Shown: positions 18,466-27,425 of the stretch, piece by piece | Layout of the letters: every line of letters begins with the position of its first letter | How positions within the stretch are numbered: position 1 is the stretch's first letter | NCBI RefSeq assembly: GCF_024220515.1 | Contig: NZ_JAMXOT010000103.1 | Location: forward strand, 1-49,640 | Source of the DNA: Oscillatoria sp. HE19RPO | Lineage (GTDB): Bacteria > Cyanobacteriota > Cyanobacteriia > Cyanobacteriales > Laspinemataceae | Reading direction: 5' to 3' | DNA length: 49,640 nucleotides | Program-made: the position numbers and the translations under genes | The notes under the pieces: model-generated | Told to the model about the DNA's origin: nothing | Seen by the model: only the letters and a program-made list of their open reading frames with translations | Database searches by the model: none

Positions 18466-19093
18466 AGTTGTTATTGCTGATTCAAGTTGTTTGATTATTT
18501 TAAGTAAAATTGGAGAGCTAGAACTATTACATTTGCTTTATAGTCGCATTTATATTACTTCTGAAATTGAAATAGAATTTGGAGAAAGTTTGCCTGAATG
18601 GATTATTGTTGAGACAGTTCAAAATAAACAATACCAAAAATTCCTGGAAACCAAAGTGGATATTGGTGAAGCATCGGCAATGGCGTTAGCTAAGGAAAAC
18701 ACTGATTCGTTACTCATTGTGGATGATTTGAAAGGGCGTAAAATCGCTCAGGAGTTAAACCTGGTTTTTACAGGAACTCTGGGAATTATTAGTAAAGCAA
18801 AAGAGGCTGGTCATTGCAATCGTATTAAGCCAATTATTGAAAAAATATTGCAGACAAATTTTAGAATTTCTCAGGCAGTGGTAAATGCTTTGCTATTACG
18901 TTATGGAGAAAATAAAGGAGGTCCGAGGGATGAGTCAAAGGATATCTCAAGTATTTACCCCTTGGCGGAGCGCCAACGAGATCGCTTTGATTACACCCAA
19001 TGGCGGCAAGAGGGTTTGCCGAAAAGTAGTCTGAAGGAATTAGCGAAAGCAGCAAATACTCTGACTAATTACTTGGGTAATCCCCATGTTTAG
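18458..19093 (+). CDS. DUF3368 PIN-like toxin with extra C-terminal tail
   Basis: Putative PIN-fold nuclease toxin paired with the UPF0175 protein. The N-terminal 160 residues fit DUF3368: VVIADSSCLIILSKIG with the first Asp, then VDIGEASAMALA with the Glu/Ala motif, LLIVDDLKGRKIAQEL with two Asp, and FTGTLGIISKAKEAG. The family normally ends near FRISQAVVNALLLRYGE. Here about 55 more residues follow, with no recognised domain. Within this tail a strong AAGGAGGT at about 18916 precedes an ATG in another frame (18930) that opens a 34-codon frame, so the tail may be the product of a frameshift or a fusion. Confidence 0.8.
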   Translation: MPKVVIADSSCLIILSKIGELELLHLLYSRIYITSEIEIEFGESLPEWIIVETVQNKQYQKFLETKVDIGEASAMALAKENTDSLLIVDDLKGRKIAQELNLVFTGTLGIISKAKEAGHCNRIKPIIEKILQTNFRISQAVVNALLLRYGENKGGPRDESKDISSIYPLAERQRDRFDYTQWRQEGLPKSSLKELAKAANTLTNYLGNPHV

Positions 19094-19166
19094 CAGGCGA
19101 TCGCATGGGGAACACCCATTTTCTCTTTAATATCAGATAATTGACATCAAAACTAAGTCCAGCAAT

Positions 19167-20336
19167 ATGAGCCCAATTAAAATTCCCGTTTTAGACCTCA
19201 AGCCCCAGTACGAGCAAATCAAAGACGAAGTTCAAGCGGCGATTAACCGCGTTTTAGAATCAGGCCAGTTTATTATGGGGCCTGATGTTAAGCTGTTTGA
19301 GCAGGAAGTGGCTGAGTATTTAGGGGTGAAGCACGCGATCGCAGTAAATTCCGGTACAGATGCCCTGGTGATTGGCTTGCGGGCTTTAGGAATTGGCGAA
19401 GGGGATGAGGTGATTACCACGCCTTTTTCTTTTTTTGCGACAGCAGAATCCATTAGCAATGTAGGGGCAAAGCCTGTTTTTGCGGATATTGACCCCAGAA
19501 GTTTCAATGTTGACCCCAAAGAGATTAAAGGGAAAATTACCCCTCGGACTAAGGCGATTATGCCTGTTCACCTCTATGGGCAACCCGCAGCGATGGGGCA
19601 GATTATGGAGATTGCCCAAGAGCATGGTTTAAAAGTGATTGAAGACTGCGCTCAATCTTTTGGGGCCAGATATTGGGGAACTTGTTCCTCTTGTGATGGT
19701 CATTGCCAGGAACCCACGCGGGAATCACTTCGCGGGAAATTCACGGGGGCGATCGGCGATGTGGGCGCTTATTCCTTTTTCCCTTCCAAAAATTTGGGAG
19801 CTTATGGGGATGGGGGTATGATTGTCACTAATGATGACCAGGTGGCGGAAGTAGCGCGGATGTTGCGGGTGCATGGGGCGAAAAAGAAGTATCATAATGA
19901 AGTTTTGGGATATAATTCCCGTCTGGATACGTTGCAAGCGGCGATTTTGCGGGTGAAGTTGCCTTATCTGGAGCAGTGGAATGAGGGCAGACGCAGAGTG
20001 GCTAAAACTTACAATGAGTTATTGGCGGATGTTGCGGGTATTATTACTCCGGAGTTTGCTGATGGTCATGTGTTTCACCAGTACACGGTTCGGGTTTTGG
20101 ATGGGGAACGGGATAAGGTAAAGGAGTATTTGGGTGAACAGGGAATTGGGTCGATGATTTATTATCCTGTGCCACAAGACCAGTTACCTGTTTATCAGGG
20201 GCAGTATCCGAAAATGCCAGTGAGCGATTTGTTGGGGACTGAGGTGTTGAGTTTATCAATTTGGCCGGAGTTAGAGAAATATATCATTGATTCAATTGTC
20301 AAAGTTATTAAACAATTATTGGTTGTAGATAAATAA
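19167..20336 (+). CDS. wbpE: DegT/DnrJ/EryC1 aminotransferase, WbpE-like
   Basis: PLP-dependent sugar aminotransferase expected to transfer an amino group from glutamate to the 3-keto-UDP-GlcNAcA made by WbpB. The 389-residue protein has the family start PVLDLKPQYEQIKDEVQAAI, the cofactor Asp160 (VIEDCAQSFGA) and the Schiff-base Lys208 in FFPSKNLGAYGDGG. Between ARYWGT and GKFTGAIGDVG there is an unusual insert of about 17 residues (173-189) containing CSSCDGHC, absent from the WbpE sequences I remember. Gene order elsewhere places wbpE next to wbpD; here a TnpB element and a toxin-antitoxin pair separate them. Confidence 0.86.
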   Translation: MSPIKIPVLDLKPQYEQIKDEVQAAINRVLESGQFIMGPDVKLFEQEVAEYLGVKHAIAVNSGTDALVIGLRALGIGEGDEVITTPFSFFATAESISNVGAKPVFADIDPRSFNVDPKEIKGKITPRTKAIMPVHLYGQPAAMGQIMEIAQEHGLKVIEDCAQSFGARYWGTCSSCDGHCQEPTRESLRGKFTGAIGDVGAYSFFPSKNLGAYGDGGMIVTNDDQVAEVARMLRVHGAKKKYHNEVLGYNSRLDTLQAAILRVKLPYLEQWNEGRRRVAKTYNELLADVAGIITPEFADGHVFHQYTVRVLDGERDKVKEYLGEQGIGSMIYYPVPQDQLPVYQGQYPKMPVSDLLGTEVLSLSIWPELEKYIIDSIVKVIKQLLVVDK

Positions 20337-20381
20337 TTCAACTAATTAAGAAATTGATGAAAAGATAATATTAAAGACTTT

Positions 20382-21152
20382 ATGAAAGCAGTTATTTTAG
20401 CAGGAGGATATGGGACTCGACTGAGTGAAGAAACTCATCTTAAGCCTAAACCGATGGTAGAGATTGGAGAACGTCCAATTCTTTGGCATATTATGAAGTC
20501 TTACTCAGCTCATGGAGTGAATGATTTTATTATTTGCTGTGGCTATAAAGGCTATGTAATCAAAGAATATTTTGCTAACTATTTTTTACATATGTCTGAT
20601 GTCACCTTTGATATGCAATCTAATCAAATGGAAGTACATCATAAACACACTGAACCCTGGCGAGTAACCTTGGTAGATACAGGGGAAAATACCCTGACGG
20701 GTGGGCGGCTGAGACGAGTCAAGGACTATGTTGGCAATGAAACTTTTTGCTTTACTTATGGGGATGGAGTCAGTGACGTTGATATTAGTAAATTAATTAA
20801 CTATCATCAGAAAAATGGCTTATGGGCAACGATTACAGCCGTACAACCACCGGGTCGGTATGGGGCATTAAATATTGATTCAGAAGGGCGAGTATTGAAT
20901 TTCCAGGAAAAACCGCAAGGGGACGGGGGATGGATCAATGGTGGCTATTTTGTGTTGGAACCCCATGTATTGGACTTGATTGAAGGGGATAGGACCAGTT
21001 GGGAAAGTGGTCCATTGCAAGAAATAGCCAGTAAAAATCAATTAGCTGCGTTTAATCACTATGGATTTTGGCAGCCGATGGACACCCTCAGAGACAGGAA
21101 TCTGTTAGAAGAATTGTGGCGTTCTGGACAAGCTCCCTGGAAGGTATGGTAA
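20382..21152 (+). CDS. rfbF: Glucose-1-phosphate cytidylyltransferase
   Basis: Makes CDP-glucose from CTP and glucose-1-phosphate, the first step to CDP-linked 6-deoxy and 3,6-dideoxy sugars. The 256-residue protein starts [20 protein letters not shown] with the nucleotidyltransferase signature and the [19 protein letters not shown] motif specific to this enzyme. GDGVSDVDI holds a metal-binding Asp. The stop overlaps the next gene, rfbG, which shows the two are coupled. Confidence 0.94.
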   Translation: MKAVILAGGYGTRLSEETHLKPKPMVEIGERPILWHIMKSYSAHGVNDFIICCGYKGYVIKEYFANYFLHMSDVTFDMQSNQMEVHHKHTEPWRVTLVDTGENTLTGGRLRRVKDYVGNETFCFTYGDGVSDVDISKLINYHQKNGLWATITAVQPPGRYGALNIDSEGRVLNFQEKPQGDGGWINGGYFVLEPHVLDLIEGDRTSWESGPLQEIASKNQLAAFNHYGFWQPMDTLRDRNLLEELWRSGQAPWKVW

Positions 21153-22249
21153 TGGCGCCTAGTTTTTGGCAGGGAAAACGAGTTTTTCTCACGGGTCATA
21201 CGGGTTTCAAGGGCAGTTGGTTGGCTTTGTGGCTTCAATCCTTGGGGGCTACCGTTGTGGGTTATGCCTTTGAACCTGCTACCCAACCGAATTTGTTTCA
21301 ACTGGCTAGAGTGGCAGAGGGCATGACTTCTGTTATGGGAGATATCCGAGAACTCCCTAGATTAAAGCAAGTCATGGCTGAGTTTAGCCCAGAGATTGTT
21401 TTTCATTTGGCAGCACAGGCATTAGTCCGAGAGTCCTACCAAAACCCTGTAGACACCTATGCCACAAATGTCATGGGTACGGTTAATCTCCTAGAAGCAG
21501 TGCGCCAAACCAAGGGAGTGCGGGCCGTTGTCAATGTTACTTCTGATAAATGTTATGAAAATCGCGAGTGGGTTTGGGGTTATCGAGAAACTGAACCCCT
21601 CGGCGGGTACGACCCCTACAGTAGTAGTAAGGCTTGTGCTGAACTGGTAACAGGGGCTTACCGTAATTCCTTTTTTAATTCTGATAATTATTTAAAGCAT
21701 AGGGTTGCAGTTGCTACAGCTAGAGCAGGTAATGTGATTGGGGGTGGTGATTGGGCTATTGATCGCCTAGTGCCTGATTGCTTACGAGCTTTTGAAAAGG
21801 GACAATTTGTGAAATTACGGTCTCCCCATGCGATTCGTCCTTGGCAATATGTCATTGAACCTATCTCCGGTTATTTGCTTCTGGCTGAAAAGCTGATGAG
21901 TTCAGATGCCTGTCGTTATGCTAGTGCTTGGAATTTTGGACCCGATGCCAAAGGAGATGCCACTGTGGGTAAAGTAGCAACGACTCTAGCTCATCTTTGG
22001 GGTAAAAATGCAGGGGTTGAAATAGACGCTTCTGAAAATCATCCCCATGAAGCTGGGCTATTGAGGTTGGATATTACTCGTGTGAGAACTGAGCTAGGAT
22101 GGCAACCCTGCTGGTCTGTAAAACAGGCACTCCAAGCTACTGTTGATTGGCATCAGGCTTGGTTGCGAGGGCAAGATATGCGCGAATATTCTTTATCCCA
22201 AATTGCTGCCTATCAAGAAACTCAATCGACTTTGGTCAATGCCCTATGA
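21152..22249 (+). CDS. rfbG: CDP-glucose 4,6-dehydratase
   Basis: Converts CDP-glucose to CDP-4-keto-6-deoxyglucose with bound NAD. The ATG at 21152 overlaps the last base of the rfbF stop and has GGAAGG upstream, giving 365 residues; an ATG at 21146 is the alternative. The NAD motif is FLTGHTGFKGSWLALWL, the catalytic YxxxK is in YDPYSSSKACAEL, and the ARAGNVIGGGDWAIDRLVPD motif is characteristic of RfbG. No rfbH (dehydrase for 3-deoxy sugars) follows. Instead there is a 3,5-epimerase and a C-methyltransferase, pointing to a branched 6-deoxyhexose. Confidence 0.94.
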   Translation: MAPSFWQGKRVFLTGHTGFKGSWLALWLQSLGATVVGYAFEPATQPNLFQLARVAEGMTSVMGDIRELPRLKQVMAEFSPEIVFHLAAQALVRESYQNPVDTYATNVMGTVNLLEAVRQTKGVRAVVNVTSDKCYENREWVWGYRETEPLGGYDPYSSSKACAELVTGAYRNSFFNSDNYLKHRVAVATARAGNVIGGGDWAIDRLVPDCLRAFEKGQFVKLRSPHAIRPWQYVIEPISGYLLLAEKLMSSDACRYASAWNFGPDAKGDATVGKVATTLAHLWGKNAGVEIDASENHPHEAGLLRLDITRVRTELGWQPCWSVKQALQATVDWHQAWLRGQDMREYSLSQIAAYQETQSTLVNAL

Positions 22250-22797
22250 AAATTGTTTCTACGCCAATTCAAGGGGTTTATCTTGTTGAAACGGCATCCT
22301 TTCAGGATGAACGGGGAATTTTCTATCGCGCATTTTGCGATCGCGAACTTGATGCCCTATTGCAAGGGGCAACAATTCGTCAAGTCAATGTGTCTCGCAC
22401 GGAAGCAATTGGTGCAATTCGAGGGCTGCACTTTCAATATCCACCTCATGCTGAAATGAAACTGCTCCGTTGCCTCAAGGGTCGAGTTTGGGATGTGGCA
22501 GTGGATTTACGAGAAGGTTCAGCGACGTTTTTGCAGTGGTATCAAGCGGAATTATCGGCGGACAATGCCTATATGATGGTGATTCCTCAAGGCTGCGCTC
22601 ATGGTTTTCAAGTGTTGGAAGCAGGGAGTGAGTTGCTTTATTTACACACAGAATATTATCAGCCGAAATCTGAGGGAGGAATTCGCTATAGTGACCCTAA
22701 GATTAATATTCCCTGGCCCTTGAAAGCAACGGATGTTTCCCCCCGCGATGCGTCTCATCCATTATTGTCTGAAGATTTCCGGGGGATTGTGATATGA
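22246..22797 (+). CDS. dTDP-4-dehydrorhamnose 3,5-epimerase-like (RmlC family)
   Basis: Cupin-fold sugar epimerase, here probably acting on the CDP-4-keto-6-deoxyhexose made by RfbFG. With the ATG at 22246 (ATGA overlap with rfbG) the protein has 183 residues, normal for RmlC. The active-site His is in AIRGLHFQYPPHAEMKLLRC, and GCAHGFQVLE with LLYLHTEYYQP are the other family signatures. Whether it epimerises C3, C5 or both cannot be read from the sequence. It overlaps the next gene by 4 bases. Confidence 0.88.
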   Translation: MKIVSTPIQGVYLVETASFQDERGIFYRAFCDRELDALLQGATIRQVNVSRTEAIGAIRGLHFQYPPHAEMKLLRCLKGRVWDVAVDLREGSATFLQWYQAELSADNAYMMVIPQGCAHGFQVLEAGSELLYLHTEYYQPKSEGGIRYSDPKINIPWPLKATDVSPRDASHPLLSEDFRGIVI

Positions 22798-24020
22798 AAT
22801 GTCGTCATTGTGGTTCAGAACTGAAATTACCTTTGGTAGATTTAGGTAGTGCGCCTCCTTCCAATGCTTATCTGACTGAGCAGACTCTCCATGCTCCCGA
22901 ACGATGGTTTCCTTTGCGGGTGTTAGTCTGTGAATCCTGCTGGTTAGTACAAACTGAAGATTTTGCCCAAGCGGATGAATTGTTTGATGCTGACTATGCC
23001 TATTTCAGTGGGTTTTCTAGCAGTTGGCTGGCTCATTGCGATCGCTATGTAGCTGAGATGGTTGAGCGTTTTGGACTCAATCCAGCCAGTTATGTAGTTG
23101 AGGTGGCAGCGAATGATGGTTATCTATTGCAATATGTTCAGGGTCGTGGTATTCCCTGTTTAGGGATTGAACCCACAGCCAGTACAGCGGAGGCGGCTCG
23201 TGGTAAGGGTCTCTCAATTGTAGAAGAGTTTTTTGGGACTGAGTTAGCGAAAAAGTTAGCGAGTCAAGGAAAGCAGGCTGATTTAACGGTTGCCAATAAT
23301 GTCTTAGCTCATGTACCCCATATCAATGATTTTGTTGCAGGCTTTGCCCTATTATTGAAACCCCAAGGAGTCGCAACCTTTGAGTTTCCCCATCTGTTGA
23401 GATTGATTGAAGCAACCCAGTTTGACACGATTTATCATGAGCATTTTTCCTATCTATCCCTAACAGCAGTCAAACAAATCTTTGCGGCTAATGGTCTGAG
23501 TGTTTTCGATGTGGAGGAACACCCGACTCATGGGGGGAGTCTCCGAGTCTTTGCTCAACGGCAGGATTTTGGGGTGCATCCGGTGAGCGATCGCGTGGAA
23601 ATCTTACTGAATAAAGAGTTAAAAATTGGCATTTCAAATGCTGACTACTATGCTGATTTTCAGACAAAAGTTAATCGCGTTAAAAATGATTTTTTGACCT
23701 TTTTGCTTGAGGCAAAACGCCAAGGTAAAGTAGTCGCAGGGTATGGCGCAGCGGCCAAAGGCAATACCCTCATGAATTATGCGGGTATTCGTCCTGATTT
23801 AATTTCTTTTGTCGTGGATCGTAATCCGGCGAAGCAAGGAAAATTTATGCCGGGTAGTCGTATTCCAATTGTGGAGGAAAGCTATCTTAAGAAGACTAAA
23901 CCTCATTATGTAATTATTTTACCTTGGAATCTCAAACCAGAAATCATGGTTCAGCTTGAATATATTCAGGATTGGGGGGGGGATTTTTTAACGCTCGTTC
24001 CTCAATTGGAGTTAATATGA
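22794..24020 (+). CDS. Sugar C-methyltransferase (TylC3/NovU-like)
   Basis: SAM-dependent methyltransferase that adds a methyl group to a carbon of a nucleotide keto-sugar, expected here at C3 of the CDP-4-keto-6-deoxy sugar. The 408-residue protein has the family architecture: an N-terminal zinc-binding domain (Cys3, Cys6, Cys46, Cys49), a central SAM domain (VVEVAANDGYLLQYV) with the YHEHFSYLSL catalytic motif, and a C-terminal nucleotide-binding half (VVAGYGAAAKGNTLMNYAGI). A run of nine G at 23974-23982 lies near the 3' end. Adding one G would fuse this frame to the following aminotransferase; losing one would stop translation at once. Confidence 0.9.
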   Translation: MKCRHCGSELKLPLVDLGSAPPSNAYLTEQTLHAPERWFPLRVLVCESCWLVQTEDFAQADELFDADYAYFSGFSSSWLAHCDRYVAEMVERFGLNPASYVVEVAANDGYLLQYVQGRGIPCLGIEPTASTAEAARGKGLSIVEEFFGTELAKKLASQGKQADLTVANNVLAHVPHINDFVAGFALLLKPQGVATFEFPHLLRLIEATQFDTIYHEHFSYLSLTAVKQIFAANGLSVFDVEEHPTHGGSLRVFAQRQDFGVHPVSDRVEILLNKELKIGISNADYYADFQTKVNRVKNDFLTFLLEAKRQGKVVAGYGAAAKGNTLMNYAGIRPDLISFVVDRNPAKQGKFMPGSRIPIVEESYLKKTKPHYVIILPWNLKPEIMVQLEYIQDWGGDFLTLVPQLELI

Positions 24021-25138
24021 AACCTCGGATTTATTACACAAAGCCTTCTATTACTGAATTAGAAGTTGAGTATGCTACAGATGCTGCTCGCAATGGCTGG
24101 GGCGAGCGTTGTTATGAATATATTACTCGATTTGAGGAAGCATTCAAAGCTTATCTTGGCGTCCAGTATGCGATCGCAACATCAAGTTGTACGGGTGCGT
24201 TGCACATGGGTATGGCCGCGTTAGGAATTGGGCCAGGTGATGAAGTAATTCTCGCAGATACTAATTGGATTGCTACTGCTGCTCCCATTGTACATCTAGG
24301 TGCAAAACCTGTCTTTGTGGATATTTTGCCGGATAGCTGGTGTATTGACCCTGAGTTAGCAGAAGCAGCCATTACACCCAGAACAAAAGCAATCATTGCC
24401 GTTCATTTGTATGGAAATCTATGCGAAATGGAGCGCTTGCTGGCGATTGGGGAAAAATATGGAATTCCAGTTATTGAAGATGCGGCGGAGGCGATCGGCT
24501 CCATCTATCATGGTAAACGGGCTGGCAGTATGGGTGCTTTTGGCAGTTTTTCGTTTCACGGGACCAAGACACTAACCACGGGTGAGGGTGGGATATTTGT
24601 CACCAATGATGCGGAACTTTATGAAACTGTACTCACGCTTTCTAATCATGGACGTGCCCGAGGACAAACCAAGCAATTTTGGCCGGATATGGTGGGGTTT
24701 AAATATAAAATGTCCAATATCCAGGCAGCGATCGGTTGTGCTCAAATGGAACGAATTGATGAGTTAGTTAATCGCAAGCGGGATATCTTGCAATATTATC
24801 GAGAAAACGTGGAAGGGCTGCTTGGTGTATCGATGAATCCTGAGCCAGAAGGAACCATTAATGGCTCTTGGATGCCTACAGTTGTGTTAGAGCAGGAGTT
24901 AGGTGTTACTCGTGAGAGATTACAAGCTGCTTTTACAGAAGCCAATATTGATGCAAGAGTATTCTTTTGTCCTCTCTCTAGCCTACCTATGTTTGAAGAT
25001 CGAAAAAATAACATTAATTCTTGGAGTATTCCCTTAAGATCTATAAATCTTCCTAGCTATCATGATTTAACGTTTGCAGATATTAAGCTAGTTACGAATA
25101 TTTTAAGCGCTCAAATTCTTTCAGATGTTAACTCATGA
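24017..25138 (+). CDS. DegT/DnrJ/EryC1 sugar aminotransferase
   Basis: Second PLP aminotransferase of the locus, 373 residues from the ATG that overlaps the preceding stop (ATGA). Cofactor Asp155 (VIEDAAEAIGS) and Schiff-base Lys184 (SFHGTKTLTTGEGG) are present. The HGTKT form of the lysine motif differs from the PSKN form of the WbpE-like enzyme and resembles perosamine/C4-type aminotransferases, so it more likely aminates C4 of a keto-6-deoxy sugar. An in-frame extension back to 23972 passes through the G9 tract and is probably not used. It overlaps the ATP-grasp gene by 4 bases. Confidence 0.88.
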   Translation: MKPRIYYTKPSITELEVEYATDAARNGWGERCYEYITRFEEAFKAYLGVQYAIATSSCTGALHMGMAALGIGPGDEVILADTNWIATAAPIVHLGAKPVFVDILPDSWCIDPELAEAAITPRTKAIIAVHLYGNLCEMERLLAIGEKYGIPVIEDAAEAIGSIYHGKRAGSMGAFGSFSFHGTKTLTTGEGGIFVTNDAELYETVLTLSNHGRARGQTKQFWPDMVGFKYKMSNIQAAIGCAQMERIDELVNRKRDILQYYRENVEGLLGVSMNPEPEGTINGSWMPTVVLEQELGVTRERLQAAFTEANIDARVFFCPLSSLPMFEDRKNNINSWSIPLRSINLPSYHDLTFADIKLVTNILSAQILSDVNS

Positions 25139-26172
25139 AATCTATGGATCAAAAAATCAAGGTAATGATTGCGGGGGTAGGCGGTGCATCACTGGGAACT
25201 GAAATTTATAAAGCACTTCAGCTAACTAAATCCTATGAAATTTACGGTTGTGATATATCATCAACAGCTTATGGACTCTATGAAGTGGGATTTGCAAAAA
25301 CTTACTTGGTAAATCGCCATGACTATGTAGCAAGTGTCATCAATGCCTGTATGGACACAGGGGTAAAATGGTTAATACCTGGAGGTGAGCAACCAATGCT
25401 CCTTCTAGGAGCAGCGAGTGATAGTTTGACCAATTCAGGAATTTACTTGCTTGCCAACTCGCCCGAAATAATTTCCTGCTTTTCAAACAAACAAGAAACA
25501 TTTAGCAAACTAGCGCAACATGGGGTTGCAATACCTCAAACAGTAGCAATAAATCAAATATCTGACTTAAATATTGTCGGTTTGCCTTGTATTATTAAGC
25601 CTTCTACCGGAACTGGTGGAAGTCACTCAGTGTTTTTTGCTGTCACTGAGGATGAGGCCATGATCTATGCTGAATTTATCCGCCGTAACGGGAGCCAACC
25701 AATTGCTCAGGAGTATATTGATATTGAGGAGGGGGAATTCACTATAGGGGTGCTATCACTGCCCGATCAGCAAATTGCTGGATCGATTGCGTTACGTCGC
25801 GATCTTAATGCTAAATTATCGATTGGTTATCGCGGTAGAGGAGGAATTATATCAAGTGGATATTCTCAAGGATATATTGATGAATATCAAGAGATTTGCC
25901 AGCAAGCTGAGTTGATAGCTCAATCAATTGGTAGTTGTGGCCCCATTAATATACAAGCCAGGGTAAGAGATAATAAGATACTGCCTTTTGAGATTAATCC
26001 AAGGTTTTCTGCTTCTACCTACCTTCGTGCTATGGCTGGATTCAATGAAGTAGATATGATGCTAAAATATTTTGAATTGGGAATTAAGCCACAAAAGCCT
26101 GTAATTCAGGCTGGCTGGTATTTGCGTAGCTTGTCCGAACAATATATTATGAACTCTCGCCTAAAAAAATGA
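25135..26172 (+). CDS. ATP-grasp family ligase in a sugar cassette
   Basis: 345-residue protein with an N-terminal Rossmann-like domain (VMIAGVGGASLGTEIYKALQ) and an ATP-grasp fold as in carbamoyl-phosphate synthase-like or PylC-like proteins. The ATP-binding segment LPCIIKPSTGTGGSHSVFF and the metal-binding EINPRFSAS are clear. Such enzymes join a carboxylate to an amine or similar through an acyl phosphate. Lying between an aminotransferase and an epimerase fusion, a reasonable guess is acylation of the new amino sugar, but the substrate is unknown. It is coupled at both ends by overlaps of four bases. Confidence 0.8.
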   Translation: MKSMDQKIKVMIAGVGGASLGTEIYKALQLTKSYEIYGCDISSTAYGLYEVGFAKTYLVNRHDYVASVINACMDTGVKWLIPGGEQPMLLLGAASDSLTNSGIYLLANSPEIISCFSNKQETFSKLAQHGVAIPQTVAINQISDLNIVGLPCIIKPSTGTGGSHSVFFAVTEDEAMIYAEFIRRNGSQPIAQEYIDIEEGEFTIGVLSLPDQQIAGSIALRRDLNAKLSIGYRGRGGIISSGYSQGYIDEYQEICQQAELIAQSIGSCGPINIQARVRDNKILPFEINPRFSASTYLRAMAGFNEVDMMLKYFELGIKPQKPVIQAGWYLRSLSEQYIMNSRLKK

Positions 26173-27425
26173 CTATACGCTGGATTACACCGATGCTTGG
26201 TACTGCCGCTGCCAGTGCGGTTGGTGATCTATCAGGTATTAATATCGTTGACGTTCGTGATTTGGTTGACAAATCTGGAAACACAGTTGAGGTGATTAGC
26301 GAAAAAATACAGCAGGGAATTCAGGCGATCACTGAAGGTAAGCCTACTGTTATCTGCTGCGATTATGGGATGTCTCGGAGTAATGCGATCGCTACAGGGA
26401 TCCTTACAAGGCTAGAGCAAATATCTTTTGATAATGCTTTACACAGAGTTCAGGAAGCCACAGGTGAAGCACAAATTAAACTAGATCCTCTCAATGCAGT
26501 ACGTGAGGCTTTAGGGTTGTTGCGGCATAAAATAGATAATGACAATAGTGAGTATCAATCAATTCTCATAACTGGTGGTCATGGATTTATAGGGACTGCC
26601 TTACGAACATCTCTATCTAATAACAATGAATTTAGAGTTATTGCACCTAATCGTGAGCAGATTGATATCAGCACTGGGAGTACAAAGCTAGATTTAATTG
26701 TAAATGAAGAAAATATTGATTGCATAGTTCATCTAGCTAATCCCAGGATATACACATCAAATGTAGCGATGGGGCAATCAATAACAATGCTTCGGAATGT
26801 AATTGATGTTTGCCTGTCTAAAAATATCAACCTTATATATTTATCTAGCTGGGAGATTTACTCGGGTTATGCAGGTGTGATTTTGGCGAATGAATCTACA
26901 CCTGCTCACCCTAAAGGTCCCTATGGAGAGACAAAGTATCTTGCAGAAGTCTTAATCGATCATTTTCGACTTAATGGAGGATTAAAATGTACAATTCTTC
27001 GATCTAGTCCAGTTTATGGTATTGGCAGTGATAAACCTAAATTTATCTATAATTTTTTGGACAAGGCAAGAAAAAATCAATTGATAAAAACTCACCGTTA
27101 TAAAAATGGTAATCCAGCTTTAGACTTGCTTCATATTGATGATTTGGTTTCAGCCATAATTGCTACACTGAATAGTAACTTTATTGGTAATTTGAATTTG
27201 GGTACTGGCATCATCACTTCCACATTTCAAATTGCAGAAATGATCAGAGATTGGATTGATAGCTCTAGTCCTCTTGAACAGATTTTAATTAATTCTTATA
27301 CAGCATCAATTTCAATGAATTTTAATTTGGCTCAATCACATCTCGATTGGCAGCCAGTCATATCCTTTGAAAAAGGTCTTAGTCAATTGTTATCCGATAG
27401 TGATGGGGGTGAAAATGAATATTGA
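26169..27425 (+). CDS. Fusion of a CX5R phosphatase-like domain and an NAD-dependent epimerase
   Basis: 418 residues in two parts. Residues 1-125 contain VICCDYGMSRSNAIATGIL, in which Cys64-x5-Arg70 followed by Ser fits the catalytic loop of dual-specificity/tyrosine phosphatases; the preceding NIVDVRDLVD could supply the general acid. Residues 130-418 are an extended short-chain dehydrogenase/epimerase with TGGHGFIG (135-142), YLSSWEIY and the catalytic Tyr252-x3-Lys256 (GPYGETKYLAE). The fusion suggests that a phosphorylated sugar or intermediate is dephosphorylated and epimerised or reduced in one protein, or that the domain regulates the locus. It is coupled to the ATP-grasp gene (ATGA) and overlaps the next gene. 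Confidence 0.82.
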   Translation: MTIRWITPMLGTAAASAVGDLSGINIVDVRDLVDKSGNTVEVISEKIQQGIQAITEGKPTVICCDYGMSRSNAIATGILTRLEQISFDNALHRVQEATGEAQIKLDPLNAVREALGLLRHKIDNDNSEYQSILITGGHGFIGTALRTSLSNNNEFRVIAPNREQIDISTGSTKLDLIVNEENIDCIVHLANPRIYTSNVAMGQSITMLRNVIDVCLSKNINLIYLSSWEIYSGYAGVILANESTPAHPKGPYGETKYLAEVLIDHFRLNGGLKCTILRSSPVYGIGSDKPKFIYNFLDKARKNQLIKTHRYKNGNPALDLLHIDDLVSAIIATLNSNFIGNLNLGTGIITSTFQIAEMIRDWIDSSSPLEQILINSYTASISMNFNLAQSHLDWQPVISFEKGLSQLLSDSDGGENEY

